The notes below the pieces were generated by a model. The model saw only the letters and a list, made by a program, of their open reading frames with translations. It had not been told where the DNA came from and ran no database searches. Positions 43,254-52,261 of a DNA stretch of 64,000 nucleotides are shown piece by piece. The number at the start of each line of letters is the position of its first letter. Within the stretch, counting starts at the first letter, position 1. The stretch is from Subtercola boreus (lineage in GTDB: Bacteria > Actinomycetota > Actinomycetes > Actinomycetales > Microbacteriaceae): positions 310,001 to 374,000 of the forward strand of contig NZ_NBXA01000026.1 of the NCBI RefSeq assembly GCF_003399625.1, written 5' to 3'. The position numbers and the translations under genes were made by a program.

Positions 43254-43355
43254 GGGGAGAGCATATCGAAGATCGCGCGCTCTGTATCGATAGTCAATAT
43301 TCAAGGGTCGGCTCTCGCCCGGATGGTGCCTGCGGCCCGCGTTAGCCTGACGTCT

Positions 43356-44147
43356 ATGACTTCAGCCGAAAAGTACCTCCGCGCCTACGACGAACAGTTG
43401 CGAACCGACGCCGAAACGCCGAGCGCGGTCAGCGTGACGCGGCTGGGTCCGCTGCGCCTCGTCACGTTCGCTGGCGGCCGCGGATTCATCACCTACCGCG
43501 ACCTCGGAGACGCTGATGCAGGCCGGATGGCCGAACTCGTCGCAGACGGCCTGGAGCACTTCCGGGCCGATCCCGAGATCTCAGGCGTCGAGTGGAAGAC
43601 CCGCGGGCACGACCGCGCACCGGGGCTCCGGGAAGCCCTGGTCGCCAACGGATTCGAACCGGACGAACCCGAGTCCATCATGATCGGACCCCTCGATGCA
43701 CTGTGCGAGAACGCCCCCGTGCCGAGCGGCGTGACCCTGCGTCGCGTTGCCAGCGAGGGCGAGGTGCGGGCGATGAGCGCCATGGTCGACGAAGCATTCG
43801 GCGACAGCGTCGACACTCGGATCGCGGATGCCCTGGTCGCGCGACTGGAGCGCGGTGACGGGATGGAACTCTGGGTGGCGGAGACCGACGGAGCGATGGT
43901 CTGCGGCGGCCGGCTCGAACCCGTGCCGGGCACGGACTTCGTCGGCATCTGGGGCGGTGCGACGCTTCCGGCCTACCGGGGTCGAGGGATCTACCGGGCG
44001 CTGACGGCCGCGCGAGCCCGGTCGGCGCTCGACGCGGACAAGAAGCTCGTGCACAGCGACTCGACCGAAGACTCCCGGCCGATTCTCGAGCGATCCGGGC
44101 TCGTGAAGGTGTCAACGACCACACCCTTCAACTGGACGCGCCGATGA
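43356..44147 (+). CDS. GNAT-family N-acetyltransferase
   Basis: A 263-residue protein with a C-terminal GNAT domain (about 125-255): GVTLRRVASEGEVRAMSAMVDEAFG, GMELWVAETDGAMVCGGRLEPV, and FVGIWGGATLPAYRGRGIYRALTAARA, which holds the acetyl-CoA Q/RxxGxG/A-type loop (RGRGIY). The N-terminal 120 residues form a second, degenerate GNAT-like half. TAGCCT (43343-43348) is 7 bases before the ATG (leaderless). Confidence 0.88.
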   Translation: MTSAEKYLRAYDEQLRTDAETPSAVSVTRLGPLRLVTFAGGRGFITYRDLGDADAGRMAELVADGLEHFRADPEISGVEWKTRGHDRAPGLREALVANGFEPDEPESIMIGPLDALCENAPVPSGVTLRRVASEGEVRAMSAMVDEAFGDSVDTRIADALVARLERGDGMELWVAETDGAMVCGGRLEPVPGTDFVGIWGGATLPAYRGRGIYRALTAARARSALDADKKLVHSDSTEDSRPILERSGLVKVSTTTPFNWTRR

Positions 44148-44160
44148 CCGTCCGCGCTCT

Positions 44161-44409
44161 CTAGAACCGGTCGATTCTCGTCTCGGGGCGCGCCTTCCGT
44201 CGCCTCCGCACGATGAACCCTGCCGCTCCGGCGAGAATCGCGACGGCGACGGTGATGAGCAGGGCGACCCAGGAGGTGTCGCCGATGCTGGCGAGGTCTC
44301 CGGACGCCGACCCTCCACCGGCCCCAGAGGACAGCGTCGAGCAGCCGGCCAGCAGGAGGGTGAGGGCGACGACAGTGATCGTGCGGGCGAGGCGGCCGGA
44401 CGGGCCCAT
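44161..44409 (-). CDS. small lipoprotein with C-terminal helix
   Basis: An 82-residue protein. The N-terminus is a lipoprotein signal (ARTITVVALTLLLAGC, C23), followed by a Gly/Ser-rich segment, a transmembrane helix (WVALLITVAVAILAGAAGFIV) and an RRRRKARPETR cytosolic end. It is probably anchored twice, which is unusual for so small a protein. Alternatively the end is a sorting-type tail, but no LPxTG or LAxTG motif is present. Unknown function. Confidence 0.6.
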   Translation of the reverse strand: MGPSGRLARTITVVALTLLLAGCSTLSSGAGGGSASGDLASIGDTSWVALLITVAVAILAGAAGFIVRRRRKARPETRIDRF

Positions 44410-44527
44410 GGTGACTCCTGGAGCGGAACGGGTTCAGTGGAAGGGCGAAAGCCGACCACAGTGGTGAGCCAAGTCAGTGTGCCGGGCCGCTTCGGCCTCC
44501 GACAAGATCCTCTTGCGGACACGTCCG

Positions 44528-45544
44528 CTAGAGGGCGGCGGTGCCATTCGCGGTCGACGAGTCGGCGGCCCACGCCACGCCGAGTGCGAAGAGGGTCGAG
44601 ACGCCGTAGTGCTCCATGGCGGATGCGATCCTGCGCCTGCCGGTTCGGGGGTTGATGCCCACCCGGCGTGAGGCGGTGTCGAGGGTGATGCCGGTGCGCA
44701 TGAGTCTGAGCAGCGGCGTCCAGGTGTTGCCGGCTGGCTCGGCCGGCTCGGCCTTCTGCCACAGCTCCTCGAAATACTGTGTCGCCATTCCCGCGAGCGC
44801 AGCGTTCCGAATGCCGAGCACGCTGGTGGGACGACTCTCTCCCCACTCGAACGGAACGGCGAGGTGGTCACCATCCACCCAGAACCAGCTCGACGGAGCA
44901 TCCAGCAGCCGGTATTCGACACCGGCGGCGCGGTAGTTCTTCATGCGGAGGATGGCAGCCTCATCGTCGGCCGCCCAGGTCGGCATGATGACACGTACGG
45001 CGTCTTTGGCTGCCAGTGCGCGGCCGAACTGTTCGGCGCGTTCGGGTGACGGGTGGAGGAAGCGGTCGACCTCCGGCAGCACAGCGTCGAGCGTTCCGCC
45101 GTCACGGCGCACGACGTCGTACCAGAGGTCCTCGCTGGCGTGACGGCCGTGGCGGGTGATCACCGGAACAGGATCGGACGAGGTCTCCCCCACCGACCAG
45201 TTCCGCAGCATCTCCGGTAGGTCGACGACGATCTGTTCGAGCGCAGCCAGAGCCTCATGGGCGTCCCGGCGAAGTGCCGCCGACCGCTCCGAAACCGCTT
45301 GGGCGGCCCAGAGCGCCGGGTTGTCATACGCCAGTTCGTCACCGTCCCCGCCGAGAAGTCCTCGTTCGCGCAGGTCGAGGACCTCCGCCCGCGCCTCGGC
45401 CTCCGTCAGGTGGGAGAGTGAGGCGAGCTCCCGCACCGTCGTCGGGCGCCCGCGGTAGATGATGGCGAGAAGAGTGTCGTCGTGCATCCGGGCCCCATGC
45501 CTGTCGAGGGGGCCACCGGTCTCCGGCGCCACCTCGTTCATCAT
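44528..45544 (-). CDS. TrmB-like/LuxR-like transcription regulator
   Basis: A 338-residue protein. An N-terminal winged helix (TTVRELASLSHLTEAEARAEVLDLRERGLL), a central PLD-like sensor region (LWYDVVRRDGG, AVRVIMPTWAADDEAAILRMKNYRAAGVEYRLLDAPSSWFWVDGDHLAVPFEWGE) and a C-terminal helix-turn-helix (LLRLMRTGITLDTASRRVGINPRTGRRRIASAMEHYG) are seen. This fits the actinobacterial TrmB/LuxR family found near natural-product genes. Two ATGs in tandem at 45544 and 45541. It diverges from the patatin gene, its likely target. Confidence 0.8.
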   Translation of the reverse strand: MMNEVAPETGGPLDRHGARMHDDTLLAIIYRGRPTTVRELASLSHLTEAEARAEVLDLRERGLLGGDGDELAYDNPALWAAQAVSERSAALRRDAHEALAALEQIVVDLPEMLRNWSVGETSSDPVPVITRHGRHASEDLWYDVVRRDGGTLDAVLPEVDRFLHPSPERAEQFGRALAAKDAVRVIMPTWAADDEAAILRMKNYRAAGVEYRLLDAPSSWFWVDGDHLAVPFEWGESRPTSVLGIRNAALAGMATQYFEELWQKAEPAEPAGNTWTPLLRLMRTGITLDTASRRVGINPRTGRRRIASAMEHYGVSTLFALGVAWAADSSTANGTAAL

Positions 45545-45607
45545 GCCGGTGGGCCCCCGCAGCCGCAAACCTCCGCACCCCTCTGCTGCGAGGAGTAGCG
45601 TTGGAGC

Positions 45608-46510
45608 ATGAGCGACGAAGACACCCGGCCCGACCAGAGCGGCCCGCGCCGCGCCATCGTTCTGAGCGGAGGCGGCGTTGCCGGTATCGCGTGGGAGACC
45701 GGGCTGCTGACCGGGCTGCTGAAGCACGGCATCGACCTGCAGGCCGCCGATGTGATCGTCGGAACGTCGGCCGGATCGGTCGTCGGGGTCAACCTCCGCG
45801 CCGGAACCCTCGACGACACCTTCGCCGCCCTGATGGCCGACAGCGACGAGGATCGCCCCGTGGCAGACCCCTCGCCTGCGGGAGCCGAGGATCGCGACCT
45901 CTCCCGCACGATGAAGGCCATCATGGCGGGCATCGCGAGCACCGAGGGCGAGGCGGCCGCCAGGCGCACGATCGGCGAGCTGGCCCTCGAGGACTACCAG
46001 CGATCCGACGACAGGGAGAGCCTGGCCCGTATCGCTCCCCTTCTGCCCAGCGAAGAGTGGCCAGAGGGCGAACTCCGTATCACCGCCGTGGAGGCCGAGA
46101 CCGGTCACTTCACCGTCTTCGACCGCGATTCGGATGCCGAACTCACGAGCGCGGTCGCCGCCAGTTGCGCCGTGCCGGGGGTCTTCAAGCCGATCACCAT
46201 CGGCGGCCATCCGTACATGGACGGCGGAATGCGCTCGTCAGCGAACGCCGACGTCGCCGCCGACTGCGCGAGCATCCTGGTGATCGCCTGCTCCCCCGAG
46301 CCCCCCGTCAGCGGCACCGGCCCGACCCTGCCCGTCACCATCGACACCCTCAGGGGCATCAGCGACGTGTTCGTCGTCGAGGCCGATGAAGAGAGCACGC
46401 TCGCGTTCGGAGAGAACCCCCTCCTGATGCACACACGGCGTGCCTCCGCGGAGGCCGGTCGGCGCCAGGCCGATCTCGTCGTCGAGGCCGTGCGGGCCTT
46501 CTGGGGCTGA
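45608..46510 (+). CDS. patatin-like phospholipase family protein
   Basis: A 300-residue esterase. The oxyanion loop GGGVAG is at residues 21-26, the nucleophile is Ser54 in GTSAGS (52-57), and the partner Asp is D205 in DGG. It lacks a signal peptide, so it acts inside or at the membrane on phospholipids or lipid esters. TAGCGT (45596-45601) stands 6 bases before the ATG, a leaderless promoter. The gap to the divergent regulator is 63 bases. Confidence 0.92.
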   Translation: MSDEDTRPDQSGPRRAIVLSGGGVAGIAWETGLLTGLLKHGIDLQAADVIVGTSAGSVVGVNLRAGTLDDTFAALMADSDEDRPVADPSPAGAEDRDLSRTMKAIMAGIASTEGEAAARRTIGELALEDYQRSDDRESLARIAPLLPSEEWPEGELRITAVEAETGHFTVFDRDSDAELTSAVAASCAVPGVFKPITIGGHPYMDGGMRSSANADVAADCASILVIACSPEPPVSGTGPTLPVTIDTLRGISDVFVVEADEESTLAFGENPLLMHTRRASAEAGRRQADLVVEAVRAFWG

Positions 46511-46524
46511 TCGCCGGCGAGGTC

Positions 46525-47244
46525 TCAGCGCGTTCCTCCATAGGCGGACGGGACGAGGTCGAGCTGAGGCTCGCCGCTCTCGACCAGCTCGAGGATCGCC
46601 TCAGCCACCCGCTCGGGCTCATCGAAGACCGCCCCGGCCGTCATCGTCTCGGCATCAGCGCGGCCTGCTCTGATGGAGCTCAGGAACTCCGTGCTCGTCG
46701 CGAAGGGGATCATCGTGGAGACGACGATCCCGGTGCCCTCGAGCTCATTCCGGGCGACGGCCGACAGACGTTCGAGCGCGATCTTCGACGCGACGTAGCC
46801 GCCCGTTCCCGGAACATCGGCGAAAGTCGTCCCTGAGCTGACGTTGACGATGGCGCCGGAACCCTGCAGGCGCATGACCGGCAGCACGGCCTGCATCGTC
46901 GAGAGCGGTGCCACCAGATTCAGCTCGAGGATGCCGCGGAAGTCATCCAGCGAGAGCTGTTCCACTCCAGCCTGCACACCCTGGCCGGCGTTGTTGATGA
47001 GCACGTCGACGCGCCCGAACGCGTCGAGCGTGGCCTGCCCCAGGGCGGCCACCTGAGCGGGATCGGTGACATCACAGCGCACCCCGAGCGCCCTGTCGAG
47101 CTGATCGGCGAGCTCCCGCACGCGATCCTCACGCCGGGCGGCCAGAACCACCCGCGCTCCCGCAGCAGAGGCGGCTCGCGCGGTCGCGGCTCCGATACCG
47201 GATGACGCACCCGTGATGATGACCACGGAATCCTTGATCTTCAT
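46525..47244 (-). CDS. short-chain dehydrogenase/reductase
   Basis: A 239-residue classical SDR. TGASSGIG is at residues 10-17, NNAGQG in the fourth strand region, Ser-YVASK catalytic set (IVNVSSGTTFADVPGTGGYVASK). GAGGAGAAGA lies before the ATG, which fits a normal leader. It diverges from a TetR gene over a perfect 14-base inverted repeat (47284-47315), so it is probably under that regulator and may detoxify or make the regulator's ligand. Confidence 0.92.
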   Translation of the reverse strand: MKIKDSVVIITGASSGIGAATARAASAAGARVVLAARREDRVRELADQLDRALGVRCDVTDPAQVAALGQATLDAFGRVDVLINNAGQGVQAGVEQLSLDDFRGILELNLVAPLSTMQAVLPVMRLQGSGAIVNVSSGTTFADVPGTGGYVASKIALERLSAVARNELEGTGIVVSTMIPFATSTEFLSSIRAGRADAETMTAGAVFDEPERVAEAILELVESGEPQLDLVPSAYGGTR

Positions 47245-47283
47245 TCTCTTCTCCTCGTTCCCGGCAACCGTTCGACTGCACAC

Positions 47284-47315
47284 CCTATTACGCTACTCCT
47301 CAGTAGCGTAATAGG
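47284..47315. promoter_or_regulatory. TetR-type operator, perfect 14-bp inverted repeat
   Basis: CCTATTACGCTACT (47284-47297) and its exact reverse complement AGTAGCGTAATAGG (47302-47315) with a 4-base spacer lie between the divergent SDR and TetR starts. The right arm overlaps the likely -35 region of the TetR promoter (its -10 is TACCGT at 47328-47333), so binding should block both genes. Confidence 0.82.
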
Positions 47316-47339
47316 TGTTCCTTCGGGTACCGTGGCCTC

Positions 47340-47978
47340 ATGGCCAGCGAAACCCCGCCGACAGGCACCACGAAGACGACCGATCCGCACGCCGGCCGTC
47401 CGTACGATCGCTCCGGTGACGCGCTGATCCTGGCCGCGACCCTCGACCTGCTCGCCGAACGCAGCTACGAACGCGTCACGCTGGATGACGTGGCGGCCCG
47501 CACTGGGAAGGCGAAGACCACCATCTATCGCCGGTGGGCCACGAAAGACGACCTCGTGCTCGCCGCGACCCGCTCGATCGGGCAGCCCCCCGAAGTCGCA
47601 GAGCTTCCCGACGAAGGCACGTTGCGGTCGGACCTGCTCGCCGTCGTCGATTCACCCTGGCTCGGCGGGCCCGCCCGGCGGATCGTGATCTTCGCGGGCC
47701 TCCTCTCCGCCGCGCGAAGCTCCCCGGCGCTGTCCGACGCGATCCGCCTCGAGATCACGGAGCCGTATGTCGACGTGTACCGGCGCATCCTCGAACGCGC
47801 CATCGACCGCGGAGAGATCCCCCCGCAGCTGGCGTCCCGTGTGCCGATCCTGGCCGACGTCATCCCCGCGATGAGTTCCCACCGTTCGAGCACCAGCGGC
47901 GGAGTCATCCACCGGGACTTCTTCGTGGCCGTGATCGACGACGTCCTCCTCCCGGCGCTCGGCGCCGGCGCCACCTAG
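47340..47978 (+). CDS. TetR/AcrR-family regulator
   Basis: A 212-residue repressor. The helix-turn-helix covers about 28-75: ILAATLDLLAERSYERVTLDDVAARTGKAKTTIYRRWATKDDLVLAA, followed by a helical ligand domain of the TetR_C_16 style (SPWLGGPARRIVIFAGLLSAA). The first 25 residues are a polar extension. A leaderless -10 (TACCGT) is 6 bases before the ATG. It is divergent from an SDR gene across a palindromic operator. Confidence 0.93.
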   Translation: MASETPPTGTTKTTDPHAGRPYDRSGDALILAATLDLLAERSYERVTLDDVAARTGKAKTTIYRRWATKDDLVLAATRSIGQPPEVAELPDEGTLRSDLLAVVDSPWLGGPARRIVIFAGLLSAARSSPALSDAIRLEITEPYVDVYRRILERAIDRGEIPPQLASRVPILADVIPAMSSHRSSTSGGVIHRDFFVAVIDDVLLPALGAGAT

Positions 47979-47988
47979 CGCGGGCCTG

Positions 47989-48528
47989 TCAGCGGAAGTC
48001 GGCGGCGCGGGTGACGGTCGCGAAGCTTCCGTCGAGAGCCGCCAGGAACGCGGCGTGCACGCTCGCCCCCGGAACGGTCGTCTCTCCGAGGCGCAGGTCG
48101 GGCGCAGCGCAGGCATCGGAGATCACGGTGCAGGTGAAGCCGAGTTCGTGGGCGGCCCTGGTGGTGGAATCGATGCACATGCTGCTCATCATTCCGACGA
48201 TCACCAGATCGGTGACTCCCGCGCCATCGAGGATGCCCTGGAGCCCCGTGCCGAGGAAACTGTTCGGCTCGTGCTTCTCGAGGACCGTTTCACCTTCGAG
48301 GGGTTCGACGCTCGGGTGAAAGGCTGTTCCGGGCGTTCCAGGCAGGAAGAATGTCGCATCGGAGTCCGTGGCGACGTGAAAGATGTGAACGACGGGTTCG
48401 CCCGAGAGGCGGAACGCGTTCAGGACGGTGCGCGCGGCTGCGGCCGCGGCCTCCGGCTCGACAAGAGGGAACGCGCCTCCGGGAAAGTAGTCGAGCTGGA
48501 TGTCAACGAGAAGAAGAGCACGGGCCAT
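47989..48528 (-). CDS. isochorismatase-like cysteine hydrolase
   Basis: A 179-residue hydrolase of the isochorismatase/nicotinamidase fold. The catalytic triad is D9 (VDIQLDYF), K85 (LEKHEPNSF) and C118 (MMSSMCIDSTTRAA). Such enzymes cleave amides or vinyl ethers, e.g. nicotinamide or N-carbamoyl compounds; the substrate is open. GGAGGC abuts the ATG, so the ribosome site is too close or the message is leaderless. It converges on the TetR gene and diverges from the metallophosphoesterase gene. Confidence 0.9.
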   Translation of the reverse strand: MARALLLVDIQLDYFPGGAFPLVEPEAAAAAARTVLNAFRLSGEPVVHIFHVATDSDATFFLPGTPGTAFHPSVEPLEGETVLEKHEPNSFLGTGLQGILDGAGVTDLVIVGMMSSMCIDSTTRAAHELGFTCTVISDACAAPDLRLGETTVPGASVHAAFLAALDGSFATVTRAADFR

Positions 48529-48694
48529 GCCTCCAGTATGGGGCAGCACGCGAACGGAAGGTCGACCTCCCGGATCCTGCCCGCGGCGCCCGATGTTCAT
48601 GCGGTTGCAACACCCCATTCCTGTGCGTCTGCGAAGGTTCAGGGGCTCTTGATTGAGAGTTACCTGACAGACGATGCAGCCCACAAGGAATCAC

Positions 48695-51169
48695 ATGCCT
48701 TTCGCAGTCACCCGTCCATTCTCGTCAGCCGGAAGGATCCGTCTCGGCGCAGCCGTCGTGATCGGCGCCGTCGGCCTGTCTCTGCTCGCGGGCGTTCCCG
48801 CAGCCGACGCCGCCCCGGCAGCCCAGGCCGCTCCTGCCGACGATCTCGGCTCGCGCTTCACGCTGGCGGTCCTGCCCGACACGCAGTTCTACTCGCGATA
48901 CTCCGCCGACCAGTTCCAGCCCCGCTACGGCAAAGACCCGTTCCAGGTGCAGACAGAGTGGCTCACGAAGAACCGTGACGCGCTCAACATCCCGTTCGTC
49001 ACCGGCCTCGGGGACATCGTCGACCAGTCGTGGCAGGAGAACGAGTGGGTCGCCGCCGACAACGCGATCAAGACCCTCGACGACGCCGATCTCCCGTACT
49101 CGACGGCACCCGGCAACCACGACGTGCGGGACTCCAACGACGACCTCGACGACACCTCCTACGACCTCAGCCAGGAGCCGTTCCTGAAATGGTTCGGACC
49201 CGACCGGGCGAAGGAGGTTTCGACGTATGAGGGCAGCGATCCCACCGGCATGAGCCAGTACCACCTGTTCGAGGCCGAGGGCCAGCAGTACATGGTGCTC
49301 GCCCTCAGCTGGCGCGTGTCGGATGCGACGATCGCCTGGGCCGATTCGGTGATCGATGCGCACCCGACGGTCCCGGTCATCCTCACCACCCACCAGGTGA
49401 TCGACATCGATTCCGATGCCATCTCGCCGAAGGAGACCGAATACGGTCTCGAGCTCTGGGACAAGCTGATCACGACCAACGACCAGATCTTCCTCACCAT
49501 CAACGGGCACTTCCACGGCGAATCCCACCTCGTGAAGACGAACGACTTCGGCCACTCCGTCACCCAGATCGTGATCGACTACCAGATGGCCTACGAGGGT
49601 GGCGATGGCTACCTCGGCCTGTTCGAATTCGACCTCAGCAACAACAGCATCAACGTGCAGACCGCCTCACCCTGGGTCACCTGGAAGCCGCAGGAGACGC
49701 TCACCAGCTACGACCAGCCCTTCCTCGAGGGCGTCAACCAGCAGTTCGAGGTGCCTATGGACTTCGCGGCACGCTTCGAGAGCTTCGACCCCGCCTTCAC
49801 GATCGGCGCTGGGACCCAGCCCTCTCTCTCGGACAAGGCACGCGACATCCTGCTCGACGGCTTCACCGGGCCCGACCCGACCTCCACCGAAGCACCCGGC
49901 AACACCGAGGACTACGTCGATGTCGCAGGCACGCTCGCTCACTGGCGCTTCACCGGAGACTCCGGAGTGGTGGCTGAGGGCCAGACGGTGACGGATGTCG
50001 CGGGCGGCAACGACCTCGCCAGAGCCAGCATCGCCGACTCGGGTGCGGCGAACGCCGAGGTCGGAGACGTCACCATCGGCTCCGACCACGCCTACCTGTC
50101 GTCGGATGATGCGAGCGTCTGCTTCGCGAACGCCGATCGCAACGACTCGCGGTACAGCTACCTCGCCACGGCGAGTGACGCCCCGGTCAACAACGAATCG
50201 TTCGACAACGGCTACACGATCGAGTCGTTCCTGAAGATCGACCCCTCGTGGACCGCAGACGACAACCAGTGGATGATGGCGCTCATCCGGGCCGGCAACC
50301 GCAATGAGATGCCCGGCGTTCCCTACGACCAGTGGGGCAACGGCGGACCGGTCGTTCTGGGCGTGTCGAACCTGAAAGAGTTCCAGTGGAGCGTGATCCC
50401 GAACGAACCCGGTCTCGGCGACCGGGTCAACTGGTCTGGTGAGATCCAGCTCGACACCTGGATGCACGTGGCGATCATCAACGATCCGGCCGATCGCACC
50501 ACCACCATGTACGTCAATGGCGCTCCGGTGCTTCGCAATGCAACCGACACCGTGGGCCAGAGCTTCGTACCGGATGCCCCGTGGCTGATGGGCGCGGGCA
50601 TGGACCGCAACACCCCGGGAGCAGGCTGGAACGGCTGCATCGGAGAGACGCGGATCGTCGATCACGTCATCGACCAGTCCCAGTGGCTGACCGCTCGCGC
50701 CGACCTGACCACCCTCACCCTCACCGACGCACCCGAGGGATCACTGCCTGCCCAGACACGGTTGACGACGTTCTCGGGAACGGGGCACCCCGGCGCCGAG
50801 GTGCGGATGGCCGGCAGCATCGCGGGCACCGACGTCATCGACGAAGACGGAACCTGGTCGATCGTGCTCCCGGAGGCCTTGCCCTCCGGCGCCTATGAGG
50901 CGTCGGTCGTGCAGGCACTGGGAACCCGCGAATCGGATCCGGTGGCCTTCGACTTCGACATCGAAGGTGTCGCCGAAGCCCCTGCACCGAGCACCGGAGC
51001 GTCGGACCCGACCATCGCCATCGGTGGCGGCGCGCACTCGGAGACACTGGCGAACACCGGAGCCGAGCTGCCCGCAGTCGGGATCGCCTCGGCGCTCCTG
51101 CTGCTGACGGCCGGCGGCGCACTGCTGATGCACGTGAGGCGCCGACGCGCATCACGGGCCTCGGGGTAA
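48695..51169 (+). CDS. cell-wall-anchored metallophosphoesterase with LamG-like domain
   Basis: An 824-residue surface enzyme. Signal peptide about residues 1-42. Metallophosphatase domain about 55-330: AVLPDTQFYSR, VTGLGDIVDQS, TAPGNHDVRDS, TTHQVI and NGHFHGESH carry the metal ligands. A LamG/concanavalin-type beta sandwich follows (about 410-640: LAHWRFTGDSG, YTIESFLKIDP, TWMHVAIINDPADRTTTMYVNGAPVLRN), then an Ig-like domain, ETLANTG (LAxTG sortase E motif), a hydrophobic helix and RRRRASRASG. ATG at 48695 follows AAGGA by 5 bases; an upstream ATG at 48674 is less likely. Substrate unknown, probably surface or extracellular phosphodiesters. Confidence 0.92.
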   Translation: MPFAVTRPFSSAGRIRLGAAVVIGAVGLSLLAGVPAADAAPAAQAAPADDLGSRFTLAVLPDTQFYSRYSADQFQPRYGKDPFQVQTEWLTKNRDALNIPFVTGLGDIVDQSWQENEWVAADNAIKTLDDADLPYSTAPGNHDVRDSNDDLDDTSYDLSQEPFLKWFGPDRAKEVSTYEGSDPTGMSQYHLFEAEGQQYMVLALSWRVSDATIAWADSVIDAHPTVPVILTTHQVIDIDSDAISPKETEYGLELWDKLITTNDQIFLTINGHFHGESHLVKTNDFGHSVTQIVIDYQMAYEGGDGYLGLFEFDLSNNSINVQTASPWVTWKPQETLTSYDQPFLEGVNQQFEVPMDFAARFESFDPAFTIGAGTQPSLSDKARDILLDGFTGPDPTSTEAPGNTEDYVDVAGTLAHWRFTGDSGVVAEGQTVTDVAGGNDLARASIADSGAANAEVGDVTIGSDHAYLSSDDASVCFANADRNDSRYSYLATASDAPVNNESFDNGYTIESFLKIDPSWTADDNQWMMALIRAGNRNEMPGVPYDQWGNGGPVVLGVSNLKEFQWSVIPNEPGLGDRVNWSGEIQLDTWMHVAIINDPADRTTTMYVNGAPVLRNATDTVGQSFVPDAPWLMGAGMDRNTPGAGWNGCIGETRIVDHVIDQSQWLTARADLTTLTLTDAPEGSLPAQTRLTTFSGTGHPGAEVRMAGSIAGTDVIDEDGTWSIVLPEALPSGAYEASVVQALGTRESDPVAFDFDIEGVAEAPAPSTGASDPTIAIGGGAHSETLANTGAELPAVGIASALLLLTAGGALLMHVRRRRASRASG

Positions 51170-51269
51170 CAGACCGCCCGCCGATACGTCGGCTCGTCGG
51201 CTCGTTCGGTCCTGAACGTGCCTTGCGCGCCAGAAGCCGTAAATGTATTGTTTACATGTGCAAGCAAAC

Positions 51270-51866
51270 ATGACACAGCTTCTGGCGCTGCTTCGGCAGC
51301 AGTCGGACGCTCTTCGCGCTGCGCCAGTGCGAAACGATCCGGACGACCGCACCCGGCTCATCCTGGACGCCATCGAGATGCGGGCCACCTCGGAACAGAT
51401 CGTGGTGGCCGCCGTCCGGCAGGCACGAGAAGACGGAACGAGCTGGCAGGAGATCGGTGACGCACTGGGCGTCACCCGACAGGCGGCGTTCCAGCGATAC
51501 GGCAAGTCGATCGATCCACGAACAGGAGCACCCATGAACACCACACCCCTTCCCGAGGCCATCGGCTTGGCCAACACGGTGATCGACGACCTCGCGGCGG
51601 GCAGATGGGGTGACGTCGCCGCCCGGTTCGATCCGAAGATGCGGGAGGGATTGCCTGTCGACGCCCTCAGCGCGGCGTGGGCGCAGATCGTCGGCCAGGC
51701 AGGATCCTTCGAGGCGCAGGGAGCGACCGAATCCGCGCGGGCGGCGGACGTGACGATCACGAACACGCCTCTGGCCTTCGAGGCGGGTGACTTCATCGCG
51801 AGAATCACCTTCCGCGATGACCAGACCATCGCGGGCCTGTACATCCTCGACCCGAAGTCGGCGTGA
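51270..51866 (+). CDS. helix-turn-helix and DUF3887 domain protein
   Basis: A 198-residue protein. The N-terminus (about 25-95) is a helix-turn-helix region: AVRQAREDGTSWQEIGDALGVTRQAAFQRYGK, seen in Actinobacteria as a non-specific DNA-binding head. The C-terminal half (about 105-198) has the DUF3887 layout (DDLAAGRWGDVAARFDPKMREGLPVDALSAAWAQIVGQAGSF). Start uncertain: ATG 51270, GTG 51258 and ATG 51243 are in frame. Just upstream, ATGTA-TTGTT-TACAT (51243-51257) is a palindrome that could be its own operator. It overlaps the next gene by 4 bases. Confidence 0.75.
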   Translation: MTQLLALLRQQSDALRAAPVRNDPDDRTRLILDAIEMRATSEQIVVAAVRQAREDGTSWQEIGDALGVTRQAAFQRYGKSIDPRTGAPMNTTPLPEAIGLANTVIDDLAAGRWGDVAARFDPKMREGLPVDALSAAWAQIVGQAGSFEAQGATESARAADVTITNTPLAFEAGDFIARITFRDDQTIAGLYILDPKSA

Positions 51867-52261
51867 CGCCCCGACGCCGCGGAACGGTCGACACGGTGAT
51901 CACCGACACCGTTCTCGCGATCACTCCGCGCGGTCGGTGGAAGTTCTTCAGCCTGCGGCGCCGCCTCGAGATACCGCATGCGGCTGTCATCTCGGCGCGC
52001 GTCGTGCCGGATCCGACCCTCGTGGTGCCGGTTCGGATCCGGGTTGGCGGAACGGGAACGCTGACCCTTCGCGCCGGATACATGCGCGGCAGAACAGGCC
52101 GGTCGTGGTGGTGCTACCGCTACGGGCAGCCCGCCGTTGTCGTGACCGTCGACCTCCCCCGGCTCACCGACCTGGTCATCATCACCGATGACAACGCAGC
52201 GACCGTCGACGCGCTCAGCGCGCGAAGGGGAAACGCCGTGAGCTCAGCCGAGCAGGCGTGA
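51863..52261 (+). CDS. hypothetical protein
   Basis: A 132-residue beta-rich protein with no family I recognise: it begins with an Arg-rich segment, then ITPRGRWKFFSLRRRLEIPHAAVISARVV and SWWCYRYGQPAVVVTVDLPRLTDLVIITDD, which suggest a PH-like or DUF3093-type beta fold. Start GTG overlaps the stop of the HTH/DUF3887 gene (GTGA), so the two form an operon. Its last 18 bases overlap the end of the convergent FAD oxidase gene. Confidence 0.7.
   Translation: MTPRRRGTVDTVITDTVLAITPRGRWKFFSLRRRLEIPHAAVISARVVPDPTLVVPVRIRVGGTGTLTLRAGYMRGRTGRSWWCYRYGQPAVVVTVDLPRLTDLVIITDDNAATVDALSARRGNAVSSAEQA

Noticed and set aside
44161-44409. LPxTG-type sorting signal on the small lipoprotein
   Set aside because: The helix and basic end are there but no LPxTG or LAxTG motif precedes them.
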